Below are positions 26,398-34,524 of a DNA stretch of 64,000 nt, in pieces. The first letter of the stretch is position 1, and every line of letters starts with the position of its first letter. The position numbers and the translations under genes are program-made. The notes under the pieces were generated by a model, which made no database searches, was not told the DNA's origin, and saw nothing but the letters and a program-made list of their open reading frames with translations. Source of the stretch: PR03 sp964353555 (GTDB lineage: Bacteria; Myxococcota_A; UBA9160; PR03); assembly GCA_964353555.1 (NCBI GenBank), contig CAYGWM010000007.1:4672-68671 (forward strand), in the 5' to 3' direction.

Positions 26398-26628
26398 CTA
26401 GGCCCGGCGGCGTCGTGCGAGGAAGATGATCGCGAGCGAGGCGGCGCCAAAGCCAGCGGCCTGTGCGACCGGCGAGGACGGGTCTCCCGCGCACCCAGTC
26501 GGCGTGCAATAGCGACCGACCCACTCGGGCCCGTTCGGCTCCGCTGTCTCTGCCGGTGTAGCGGCATGCGCACTCGGTGTTGCGAGTAGCGCGGTGGCGA
26601 TCAGGCAGGCGAGGGCGGTGGAACGCAC
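26398..26628 (-). CDS. Small exported protein with C-terminal hydrophobic/Arg sorting tail
   Basis: 76 residues from GTG at 26628 (a TTG at 26664 would add 12). A signal peptide (LACLIATALLATPSAHA) is followed by ~25 polar residues containing two cysteines (CTPTGC). A hydrophobic helix (AQAAGFGAASLAIIFLA) then ends in RRRRA. This tripartite tail (short motif, helix, basic cluster) is the architecture of PEP-CTERM, MYXO-CTERM and related sorting signals, but the exact motif is not matched with certainty. Start codon is uncertain; no good ribosome-binding site is seen. Confidence 0.5.
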   Translation of the reverse strand: MRSTALACLIATALLATPSAHAATPAETAEPNGPEWVGRYCTPTGCAGDPSSPVAQAAGFGAASLAIIFLARRRRA

Positions 26629-26679
26629 GCCGGGCAGGGTACCCGACGGTGTCGAGGTCGCCAAAAATCGCGCGCAGGG

Positions 26680-26708
26680 TTGACGCTGCGCAGGGCCTGA
26701 TGAAAAAT
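26680..26708 (+). promoter_or_regulatory. Possible promoter upstream of the TetR operon
   Basis: TTGACG (26680-26685), 17-base spacer, AAAAAT (26703-26708). About 120 bases upstream of the regulator's start, in the only intergenic interval that could control this operon. A TetR operator would be expected here; no convincing inverted repeat was identified by eye. Confidence 0.35.
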
Positions 26709-26827
26709 GGGCGCCCCGCGGGATCCCTGATCGATCTTGCCGATCGCGCCGCTGCTGCCCGTCGTTGCGTCTTCGGGATCATTGCGTCGGGATCGATGGA
26801 TTGGATCGCTGGAGGTTCGGTTCTCGC

Positions 26828-27493
26828 ATGTCGCGCGCCCCCGTGACTCCGCTTCCGATTCGTGCGACTGCGCCGGCACGCGAGGGTCCGCGTGGCATCA
26901 AGCGCGCACGCATCCTCGAAGCGGCGACCCACGTCTTCGCGAGCCGTGGCTATCACGGCGCGCGCGTATCGGACATCGCACGCGAGGCCGGCATCGCGTA
27001 TGGCCTCGTCTATCACTACTTCCGCAACAAGGAAGAGATCCTCGAAACGATCTTCGCCGAGCGTTGGGGGGCGTTTCTCGACGTCGTCGACGGGATCGGA
27101 GCGGGACCGCAGCCCGCATCGGAGAAGCTCCGCCAGCTCGCGGCCATCGTGCTGTTCGCCTATCGGCGGCGTCCGGATTGGGTCAAAGTGCTGGTATTCG
27201 AGATCCAACGCACTTCTCGTTTCTCCGAGCCCGAACAAATCGAAGCGGTCGGTCGTCTATTCCGCGCCGTCGCGCGAATCGTTCGCGTGGGTCAAGATGC
27301 GGGCGAGTTGCGCAATGACCTCGATGCGAACCTGGTGTGTCTGGCCTTCATCGGAGCGCTCGAAACGATGATCACGAGTCAGGTGCTGGGCGTGATGAGA
27401 CTGCCCGATGAATCGCAGGCCGCCGACGATCGCACCGTCCGCACGGTGATGGAACTCTTCCTCGGCGGGCTCGGCGCGCGGGGGCGCTCGTGA
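26828..27493 (+). CDS. TetR family transcriptional regulator
   Basis: 221 residues from ATG at 26828 with GGAGG at 26811-26815. The N-terminal helix-turn-helix is typical (ILEAATHVFASRGYHGARVSDIAREAGIAYGLVYHYF then NKEEIL). The C-terminal ligand domain (AYRRRPDWVKVLVFEIQRTSRF) resembles FadR/acyl-responsive TetR proteins, but the ligand is not predictable. The stop overlaps the ABC ATPase start by 4 bp, so the regulator is co-translated with the system it probably controls. Confidence 0.92.
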   Translation: MSRAPVTPLPIRATAPAREGPRGIKRARILEAATHVFASRGYHGARVSDIAREAGIAYGLVYHYFRNKEEILETIFAERWGAFLDVVDGIGAGPQPASEKLRQLAAIVLFAYRRRPDWVKVLVFEIQRTSRFSEPEQIEAVGRLFRAVARIVRVGQDAGELRNDLDANLVCLAFIGALETMITSQVLGVMRLPDESQAADDRTVRTVMELFLGGLGARGRS

Positions 27494-28254
27494 TCGAAGC
27501 GAGCGGACTCTCGAAGCGCTACGGCGATCTGGTCGCAGTGGACGACGTCTCGTTCTCCGTGCAGCCGGGCGAAGTGGTGGGCTTTCTCGGTCCCAACGGG
27601 GCCGGCAAGACCACGACGATGCGCATCCTGACCGGCTTCCTGCCGCCTACCGACGGTCGCGTGGTGATCGACGGTCACGACATCTTCTCCGATCCGCTCG
27701 CCGCGCGGCGTGCGATCGGATACCTGCCCGAGAGCCCGCCGATCTATCCCGAGATGAGCGTCGAGGACTACCTGCTCTACGTCTCGAAGCTGAAGGACGT
27801 GCCGCGCCGCTCGCGCCGCGACGCAGTCGATCGCGCGCTCGAGCGCTGCGGCCTCGCGGACGTGCGCCGTCGCGTGATCGGCTCGCTGTCGAAAGGCTTC
27901 CGCCAGCGCGTCGGACTCGCGCAGGCGATCGTGCACGATCCGCCGGTGATGATTCTCGACGAGCCCACCGTCGGTCTCGACCCGATCCAGATCCGCGAGA
28001 TCCGCACGCTGATCGGCGAGCTCGCCGGCGTGCGCGAGGGCAAGGCGCGCACGGTGATCCTGTCGACGCACATCCTTCCGGAAGTCGAGGCGATCTGTCA
28101 GCGCGTGATCATCATGCACCGCGGCAAGAAGGCGCTCGATGCGCCGCTCGCAGAATTGCAGCGCGGCGGAGCGAGTCTCGAAGAGATCTTCGCGCGCACC
28201 ACCGCGCGCGAAGTCGTCATGCCTTTGGATGCGACCCCGGAGGCACGGCCGTGA
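27490..28254 (+). CDS. ABC-2 type transporter ATP-binding protein (GldA-like)
   Basis: 254 residues, GTG start. Walker A GPNGAGKTT, Q-loop, signature LSKGFRQRVGLAQAI (a Lys variant of SGG, common in this group), Walker B MILDEPTVGLD and the H-loop in STHILPEVEAI. The last ~40 residues form the regulatory tail of the CcmA/GldA group. First of four structural genes (ATPase, permease, GldG-like, DUF4340) whose order is conserved in many bacteria; in Bacteroidetes the homologues are needed for gliding, elsewhere the role is unknown. Confidence 0.92.
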   Translation: MIEASGLSKRYGDLVAVDDVSFSVQPGEVVGFLGPNGAGKTTTMRILTGFLPPTDGRVVIDGHDIFSDPLAARRAIGYLPESPPIYPEMSVEDYLLYVSKLKDVPRRSRRDAVDRALERCGLADVRRRVIGSLSKGFRQRVGLAQAIVHDPPVMILDEPTVGLDPIQIREIRTLIGELAGVREGKARTVILSTHILPEVEAICQRVIIMHRGKKALDAPLAELQRGGASLEEIFARTTAREVVMPLDATPEARP

Positions 28255-29045
28255 AGCACGTCGGGGCGATCGCCGGTCGCGAGCTGAACTCGCTCTTCGT
28301 CTCGCCGGTCGCGTACGCGGTGATGACGCTGTTCGCGGTGCTCGCGGGCTTCTTTTTCCTATCGGGCGTGCTGCAGTTCCAGGAGTACGTGATCCGGCTC
28401 CAGTCGTTCCAGGCGATGGAGCAGCTCGAAGAGCTGAACCTGAACGATCATGTGATCGCGCCGTTCCTGCACGTGATGTCGGTGGTGCTGCTGTTCCTGG
28501 TGCCCGGCATCACGATGGGCCTTTTCGCTTCGGAGAAGACCAACGGGACGCTCGAATTGCTGCTGACCTCTCCGATCACGATCTGGGAGTTGGTACTCGG
28601 CAAGTTCCTCGCGGCGGTGGCGTTCATCGCGATCCTGGTGCTGCTGCTCGCGCTGTTTCCCGGGCTGCTGTTCCTCTATGGCGATCCGGAGTGGGGCAAG
28701 ACTGCGGCGGGCATGCTCGGTCTGCTGCTGATCGGCATCGCGTACGCGTCGATCGGGACGTTTGCTTCGTCGGTGACGCAGAGCCAGTTCGTCGCATTCT
28801 TTCTCTCCTTCGTGTTGTTGCTGGTGCTCTGGATGCTGGGCTTCCTCGCCGATCTCGGCGCCGCAGGCGGCGCTGCGTCGAGCGACAACGTCGGCGACCT
28901 GCTCCGCTATCTCTCCACGGCGGATCACTTCGAGGGCATGGTGATGGGCCTCGTGGACACCAAGGACCTCGCCTACTTCGGCGTGATCGTGGTGGCGTTC
29001 CTCGCGCTCACGAAGGCCGCCGTCGAATCCGTGCGGTGGCGCTGA
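28251..29045 (+). CDS. ABC-2 type transporter permease (GldF-like)
   Basis: 264 residues with six predicted membrane helices. It begins with IAGRELNSLFVSPVAYAVM, the usual start of this permease group, and contains GLFASEKTNGTLELLLTSPI, a hallmark of ABC-2 exporters. A loop after the second helix (FQAMEQLEELNLNDHVIAP) is periplasmic. Overlaps the ATPase gene by 4 bp and is followed 1 base later by the GldG-like gene. Confidence 0.92.
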   Translation: MKHVGAIAGRELNSLFVSPVAYAVMTLFAVLAGFFFLSGVLQFQEYVIRLQSFQAMEQLEELNLNDHVIAPFLHVMSVVLLFLVPGITMGLFASEKTNGTLELLLTSPITIWELVLGKFLAAVAFIAILVLLLALFPGLLFLYGDPEWGKTAAGMLGLLLIGIAYASIGTFASSVTQSQFVAFFLSFVLLLVLWMLGFLADLGAAGGAASSDNVGDLLRYLSTADHFEGMVMGLVDTKDLAYFGVIVVAFLALTKAAVESVRWR

Positions 29046-29046
29046 G

Positions 29047-30642
29047 ATGAGCGGCTACCCGGCACTATTCGGAGCTCTCGGGCTCGTCTTCGTGCTCTTC
29101 GGGCTGTTGTCCGTGCTGCTGCTCGTTGCGGGCGCGCCGACCGATCTCGCGTGGATCTGGCTCAACTTCGTGATTGGTCTGCTGCTGCTCGGCGGGGCCG
29201 TTGCCAGCAGTTTCGACTCGATTCGCGAGCGCATGCGCTCGGGCGAAGGCCGCCGCATCGGCAAGTACGGCAGCAGCGCGGTCGCGCAGGCGCTGATCGT
29301 GCTCGTGATCGTCGGCTCGCTCGGTTTCCTCGCGAACCGCTACCACAAGAAGTGGGACGCGAGCGAGGCCGGCGTGCACTCGATCTCGGATCAGACGCAG
29401 AAGCTGCTCGCGGGACTCGAGCAGGACATCCAGATCGTCGCGTTCTATCCGAAGCTCGATCAGGCGAACGTCCGCACGCTGCTCGACAGGTATCAGTACG
29501 CGAGCGAGCGTGTGAAGATCGAGTATGCCGATCCGAACGCACGGCCGGACTTGATCGAGCGCTACGGCGTGACACCCGAGAAGATCGGCGAGGGCCTGCT
29601 CTTCGTGAAGATCGGCGAAGAGTCGGTGCAGCTCGAAAAGCCTGATGAGGAGAAGCTGACCAACGCGGTCCTCAAGCTCACGCGGCGATCGCACAAGAAG
29701 GCCTACTTCGTCACGGGCCACAACGAGCGCGCCGTCGAAGGCAAGGGTGCCGACGGCAAGGAAGGCTTCGCGAAGGCCGCCGACGCGCTGCGCAACGAGA
29801 ACTACCGCTTCGAGACGCTCACGCTGGAAACCAAGCCAGAAATCCCGGACGACGCGGACGTGGTGATCATCGCGGGCCCGACGCAGCCGCTCCGCCCCGG
29901 CGACGCCGACAAGCTGCAGCGCTACCTCGAACGCGGTGGCGCGCTGATGGTGATGGTCGATCCGCGCGCGAACGCCGACATCGGCGATGAGCTCGCGAAG
30001 TGGGGTGTGCAACTCGGCGCCGACGTGATCGTCGATCGCGTGCAGGGCATGTTCGGCCAGGCGATGACACCGCTCGCCGGCGAGTACGGCAACCACGAGA
30101 TCACCCGCGACATGCGCGAAGCGACGATCTTCCCCACCACCCGCAGCCTCGCGATCGAGCCGGACGCGGCCAAACAACTCTTCGCGATCGTAAAGACGGG
30201 GCCGGAGTCCTGGGGCGAGCGCGATCTCGAGCAGCTCTTCGGCAAGGGCGTTGCCGAACTCGGACCGGACGACGTGAAGGGCCCCGTGACGATCGGCGTC
30301 GCCGGGCAGCCGATCGTGCCGGGACCGCCGGCCGCCGAAGGGGAAGACAAGAAGGACGCGAAGAAGCCGCGCCTCGTCGTCTTCGGAGACTCCGACTTCG
30401 CGACCAATCAGATGCTCGACGCCTACAGCAACCGCGACCTCTTCGTGAACTCGGTCAACTGGTTGCTCGGCGACGTCGAGGCGATCTCGGTCAGGCCGCC
30501 GCGGTCGCGCGCGTCGCGGCTCACACTGTCGATCGAGCAGTTCAGTCAGATCCGCGCTCTCGCGCTCTTCGTGCTGCCCGAGCTGATTGCCGTGGTCGGT
30601 GTCTGGGCCTGGTGGAGCCGCCGCCGGGCGCCCGGCCGATAG
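29047..30642 (+). CDS. GldG-like ABC auxiliary membrane protein
   Basis: 531 residues. Two or three N-terminal membrane helices (~1-55 and 75-100), then a large extracytoplasmic domain of the GldG/DUF7088 type (LLAGLEQDIQIVAFYPK, YGVTPEKIGEGLLFVKIGEESVQL, KKAYFVTGHNERAVEG, LVVFGDSDFATNQMLD). A final membrane helix (ALFVLPELIAVVGVWAWW) ends in a basic cluster. It is the large exposed part of the ABC system. Follows the permease after one base. Confidence 0.9.
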   Translation: MSGYPALFGALGLVFVLFGLLSVLLLVAGAPTDLAWIWLNFVIGLLLLGGAVASSFDSIRERMRSGEGRRIGKYGSSAVAQALIVLVIVGSLGFLANRYHKKWDASEAGVHSISDQTQKLLAGLEQDIQIVAFYPKLDQANVRTLLDRYQYASERVKIEYADPNARPDLIERYGVTPEKIGEGLLFVKIGEESVQLEKPDEEKLTNAVLKLTRRSHKKAYFVTGHNERAVEGKGADGKEGFAKAADALRNENYRFETLTLETKPEIPDDADVVIIAGPTQPLRPGDADKLQRYLERGGALMVMVDPRANADIGDELAKWGVQLGADVIVDRVQGMFGQAMTPLAGEYGNHEITRDMREATIFPTTRSLAIEPDAAKQLFAIVKTGPESWGERDLEQLFGKGVAELGPDDVKGPVTIGVAGQPIVPGPPAAEGEDKKDAKKPRLVVFGDSDFATNQMLDAYSNRDLFVNSVNWLLGDVEAISVRPPRSRASRLTLSIEQFSQIRALALFVLPELIAVVGVWAWWSRRRAPGR

Positions 30643-30648
30643 CTCGCC

Positions 30649-32160
30649 GTGAATCCGCGCAACACCGGCATCCTGTTCCTCGTCGCAGTCTTGCTCGGCG
30701 GCATCGTCTGGTATTCCAACCGCAACGAAGCCGAGAAGAAGGAAGCCGAGGCGCAGGCGAAACTGCTCTTCGGCGACGCGAAGGCCGAATCGGTCGAGTG
30801 GATCGAGCTGCGCACCAGCGACGGCAAGGACGCGCGACTCGAGCGAGTCGACGGAGCCTGGCGCGTCGTCAAACCGATCGCGTTCCCGGCCGATCCGGGC
30901 AACGCCGATGGGCTCGCGAGCGCGCTCGTCGGCGTCACCAGCGAGGGCTTGATCGAGGACGCGCAGGGGGCCGATGTCTACGGTCTCGGTGACGGCGCGC
31001 CGGTCGTGCGATTCAGCGCGGCCGGCGCCCTTCACGAACTGCGTACCGGCAAGAAGACGCCGATCGGCGCCAACAACTACGTTTCGACCGGCGCGGGCCC
31101 CGTCTACACCGTCGCCAATTTTCGGGTCACGAGTTTCGCCAAGAGTCTCGACGACCTGCGCGAGCGGCGCCCACTGCGCTTCGATCGCGGCGGCGTTGCG
31201 CGCATCGAAGCGACCTGGGTCGACGGCGGCGTCGTGCTCGAGAAGAAGGACGGCAAGTGGCGCCTGATTGCGCCGCTCGATACCGACGCGGATTCAGAAA
31301 CCGTCGAGACGTTGCTCTCCGATCTGGTGTTCTTGCGCGCCAGCGGCTTCGTGGATGCGCCGCCGCCCGACAAGGAAGTGGGTCTCGACGCTCCGCAATA
31401 CCGTGTCGTGCTGACGGACGCGCCGCAGGACGGCAAGGAGCCGATGCGCCACGAGCTGCGCATTGGCGGCCTGCTGGATGAAAAAGTGCGCGCGGTGCGC
31501 GGCGCCGAGGCCTCGCTGTACCAGATCCCGAACGAGCGTTTCGACAAGCTGCCGAAGACGGTCGCTGCGTTCCGCTGGAAGTCGCTCGCGAACTTCGTCG
31601 CGACCGACGCGCAGCGTTTCGAGATCTCCTACGCCGACCCGGCCGCGCAGGGTGCGAGCCGCGTCGTGACGATCACCGGTGAGAGCTCGGATGCGGGCTG
31701 GACGACGAAGCCCGAAGCGATGGATCCCGATCGCGCGTCGCGACTCGTCGCGGAGTTCGCGCGCCTTTCTGCGGTCGACATCGCGGCCGAGAAGATGGGC
31801 GCCGCCGAACTCGCGGCGGTCGGCCTCGATCCGCCACGGGCGACCGTGCGAATCCTCGGCAAGGCGCCCGAAGGGGGCGGCGAGGCGCCCGAACTCGCCA
31901 AGGTGATCTTCGGCGTCGAGAAGGGCGAGACCATCTTTGCGCAGGTGCCGGGTCGGGAGACCGTCTATCGCGTCTCCAGCAAGTTGGCCGAGCAAGTGCC
32001 GATCTCTCTCGAAGCGTTCCGCAACCGCTTCGTCGCGGAGGAGGCGCCGCCCGGCGAAGGCGCTGCTGGCGCCGCGCTGCCGCCGATGCTGGAGATGGAT
32101 GGCGAGTCTGGAATGCCGGCTCCGGACCAGACAGGCGAGGCACAGGACGAGGAGCCGTGA
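30649..32160 (+). CDS. DUF4340 domain protein of the Gld-type ABC cluster
   Basis: 503 residues, GTG start. One N-terminal membrane anchor (GILFLVAVLLGGIVWY), then repeated beta-rich units of the DUF4340 type (LERVDGAWRVVKPI, LEKKDGKWRLIAPL, with threaded VETLLSDLVFLRASGFV). Ends in an acidic Pro-rich tail. DUF4340 proteins routinely follow GldG-like proteins; their biochemical role is not established. Overlaps the next gene by 4 bp. Confidence 0.9.
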   Translation: MNPRNTGILFLVAVLLGGIVWYSNRNEAEKKEAEAQAKLLFGDAKAESVEWIELRTSDGKDARLERVDGAWRVVKPIAFPADPGNADGLASALVGVTSEGLIEDAQGADVYGLGDGAPVVRFSAAGALHELRTGKKTPIGANNYVSTGAGPVYTVANFRVTSFAKSLDDLRERRPLRFDRGGVARIEATWVDGGVVLEKKDGKWRLIAPLDTDADSETVETLLSDLVFLRASGFVDAPPPDKEVGLDAPQYRVVLTDAPQDGKEPMRHELRIGGLLDEKVRAVRGAEASLYQIPNERFDKLPKTVAAFRWKSLANFVATDAQRFEISYADPAAQGASRVVTITGESSDAGWTTKPEAMDPDRASRLVAEFARLSAVDIAAEKMGAAELAAVGLDPPRATVRILGKAPEGGGEAPELAKVIFGVEKGETIFAQVPGRETVYRVSSKLAEQVPISLEAFRNRFVAEEAPPGEGAAGAALPPMLEMDGESGMPAPDQTGEAQDEEP

Positions 32161-33203
32161 GTCTCGCCGGGCGCGCCGCGTTCCACGAGCTGCGCGTCGC
32201 GCGGATCGTGCAGGAGACACCTGACGCTCGGTCCTTCGTGCTCGACGTGCCGCGGTCGCTGCGGGAACTCTTCCGCCATCAGGCGGGCCAGTTCCTCACC
32301 TTGCAGATCCAATTCGGCGCGGCCACGCTGAACCGCTGCTACTCGCTCTCCAGCGCGCCCGACTGCGACGACGAACTCCAGTTCACCGTGAAGCGCGTTA
32401 CAGAAGGTCGCGTTTCGAACTGGTTCCACGACGAGATCCGGGCAGGCCATGTCGTGCGCGTGCTGCCGCCCGCCGGCGGCTTCACGCTGCGCCCCGAGAG
32501 TCGCCGCCCGCTCGCACTCTTCGGTGGCGGCAGCGGCATCACGCCCGTGCTCTCGATTCTGAAGACCGCGCTCGCCACCACCGAGCGGTCGATGAAGCTC
32601 GTCTACGCCAACCGTGACGCCGACTCGATCATCTTTCGCGACGCGCTCGGCGCGCTCGCCGGTCGCCACGCCGGTCGCTTCGCGCTGGTCCACCACCTCG
32701 ACGCCGAGCGCGGCTTCCTCGACGAAGCGCGCGTGCGCAGCGAGATCGCGGAGTGGACGGAAGACGCCGAGTTCTACCTCTGCGGCCCGGGCCCGTTCAT
32801 GGATCTCGTCGAACGCGTGCTGCACGACGAAGGCGTTCCGAGTGGCCGCATCTTCATCGAACGCTTCGAGTTCGCAGCGCCCGCCGAAGCAGAGGCGACC
32901 GAAGCTTCGAGCGCAGCTGTCGCCGACGCGCCTGCGACGATCACCGTGCACCTCGACGGTGTCGCGCACGAGATCCCGTACGACGCCGGCGACACGCTGC
33001 TCCAGACCGCGCGCAAGGCCGGTCTGAGTCCGCCCTCGGCCTGCGAGGACGGCTACTGCGGCTGCTGCATGGCGACGCTGCTCCGCGGCGAAGTCGCAAT
33101 GGCGCAATGCCACGCGCTCGACGACGACGACCGCGCGCGCGGCATGATCCTCACCTGCCAGGCGCGACCGACGTCTGGTGCGATCGAGGTGCGCTGGGAC
33201 TAG
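32157..33203 (+). CDS. FAD- and 2Fe-2S-containing oxidoreductase (PaaE/Hmp-reductase type)
   Basis: 348 residues. FAD domain (FRHQAGQFLTLQI, NRCYSLSSAP), NAD(P)H domain (LFGGGSGITPVLSILK, FYLCGPGPFMD) and a C-terminal plant-type ferredoxin domain with CEDGYCGCC plus a distal Cys (ILTCQA), giving the CX4CX2C...C cluster motif. It would pass electrons from NAD(P)H to an oxygenase or desaturase partner, as PaaE or KshB do. No oxygenase lies nearby; it is translationally coupled (4-bp overlap) to the DUF4340 gene, an odd partnership. Confidence 0.9.
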   Translation: MSLAGRAAFHELRVARIVQETPDARSFVLDVPRSLRELFRHQAGQFLTLQIQFGAATLNRCYSLSSAPDCDDELQFTVKRVTEGRVSNWFHDEIRAGHVVRVLPPAGGFTLRPESRRPLALFGGGSGITPVLSILKTALATTERSMKLVYANRDADSIIFRDALGALAGRHAGRFALVHHLDAERGFLDEARVRSEIAEWTEDAEFYLCGPGPFMDLVERVLHDEGVPSGRIFIERFEFAAPAEAEATEASSAAVADAPATITVHLDGVAHEIPYDAGDTLLQTARKAGLSPPSACEDGYCGCCMATLLRGEVAMAQCHALDDDDRARGMILTCQARPTSGAIEVRWD

Positions 33204-33238
33204 CGACCGGACATTTCCATTTGGCCGAGCGCATGACA

Positions 33239-34438
33239 CTAGTTCGCGGAAAATTCCGCCAAGCGAAGAGGACAGTCACATCCGCTTCGAAGGGCGGAGT
33301 CGGTGGCCAGCTCGCGCTTCAGCCAGGGAAGCAATTCGCGCGCCATGAACGCGTGGCCTTCCGCCGAGGGATGTCCATCCAGCGGGATGGTGAGGGCCGA
33401 CTTCGGGTTTCCATTGATGGGCCCGTCCACGGCTGGAATCAGGTCGAGGAATGGGATTTTCCTCGAAGAGGCCCAATCCTGAACTCCGGCTTCAAGCCGG
33501 AGAGCGTGGCTTCGGTAGGCGGGGGGTTTTTGAGTATCGAGATTCGTAAGGCTCAGGTTGGCGACGAACAGCCGGACGCTGCTTTCCCGCAGACGCGTCG
33601 CGATGAGATCGAGGTAGCGTTCGCTCATCCGCCATTCGGCATCGAAAAGTGAGGGCGCGACCAGGTAGGGGGAGAGTGTGTCGAGCGACTTCTGTTCCTC
33701 GTTCGGGCGGAAGCCGCGGAGGTTTTCCCGGACCATCAGGTCCAGGGCCGAATCGGCGCGGGCTTTCTCCAGCCGTTTCATCATGCGCCGCACGAGCGTC
33801 ACCAACTTGAAGGGCGAGGAGGAAGGGCGGACTTCGCCGGAGAGCAGCGCGTCCGAGTCATCCATGTCGGGGAGTTTGAAATACTGGGATTCACGAGATC
33901 GGTCCTCGTAAAGATCGTTGTCGAAGATCAGCAGCAGGATGGCATCGGGATGCAGGTTCAGGTAGCGGTCGAGGTTGCAGGCGTAGTAGAGGGGGCTTGC
34001 GCCCTGGACCCCGACGTTCACCACCTCCCAGCCTTGGGGATGGAGTTCCCGGCCGAGGAGTGTGGCGAAGGTGTCCTTGAACTCCACGCCATGCCCCTCC
34101 ACCACCGAGTCGCCAACCACCAGCAGGCGGCGGAATCCCTTCGGAGGCGTCCGGGAGATCTCCGTTCCCCGAAAACCGAGGGAGTTGATCCGATAGGTCA
34201 CCTCATAGCCGGGATTGGACTGGATGTACTCGGCGCGCGGCCGATGGAAGTAGAGGTAGGGCCGGGCGCGCACGATGAATGGATTCTCGCGATACGGATT
34301 GATCCGGGCGATGGCGGGGATCCGGGTCAGGTCGAGCGGGTCGTCGCGGAACCGCAATAGGATCTCCGCCGCGAGGAGCGTGACGATGAGGGTGGAAATC
34401 GAGAGGACCACGGAGAGGATGAGCCGACGGGAAGTCAC
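33239..34438 (-). CDS. SGNH/GDSL hydrolase-like membrane-anchored protein
   Basis: 399 residues, GTG start. An N-terminal membrane anchor (ILSVVLSISTLIVTLLAAEILL) is followed by an SGNH hydrolase fold: block I VVGDSVVEGHGVEF with the nucleophile Ser, block II-like NVGVQGASPLYYA, and block V DGHPSAEGH with the catalytic Asp/His. Such proteins add or remove acyl groups on extracellular glycans. Codon use and base composition look less GC-rich than in neighbours. It pairs with the membrane glycosyltransferase gene upstream of it on the same strand. Confidence 0.78.
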   Translation of the reverse strand: MTSRRLILSVVLSISTLIVTLLAAEILLRFRDDPLDLTRIPAIARINPYRENPFIVRARPYLYFHRPRAEYIQSNPGYEVTYRINSLGFRGTEISRTPPKGFRRLLVVGDSVVEGHGVEFKDTFATLLGRELHPQGWEVVNVGVQGASPLYYACNLDRYLNLHPDAILLLIFDNDLYEDRSRESQYFKLPDMDDSDALLSGEVRPSSSPFKLVTLVRRMMKRLEKARADSALDLMVRENLRGFRPNEEQKSLDTLSPYLVAPSLFDAEWRMSERYLDLIATRLRESSVRLFVANLSLTNLDTQKPPAYRSHALRLEAGVQDWASSRKIPFLDLIPAVDGPINGNPKSALTIPLDGHPSAEGHAFMARELLPWLKRELATDSALRSGCDCPLRLAEFSAN

Positions 34439-34524
34439 AGGTCAGAGCATAGTCGGTACGGCGCGACCAGACCGTGCTGGCCACTGCATCTAGGGACGGG
34501 ATGGCGGCGGGTGAGAAATGCGAG

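Noticed and set aside
25280..27238. Single very long minus-strand frame of ~650 codons including the glycosyltransferase
   Set aside because: Only the part after 26380 resembles a glycosyltransferase; the upstream part is antisense to the TetR gene and covers the small exported gene in another frame.
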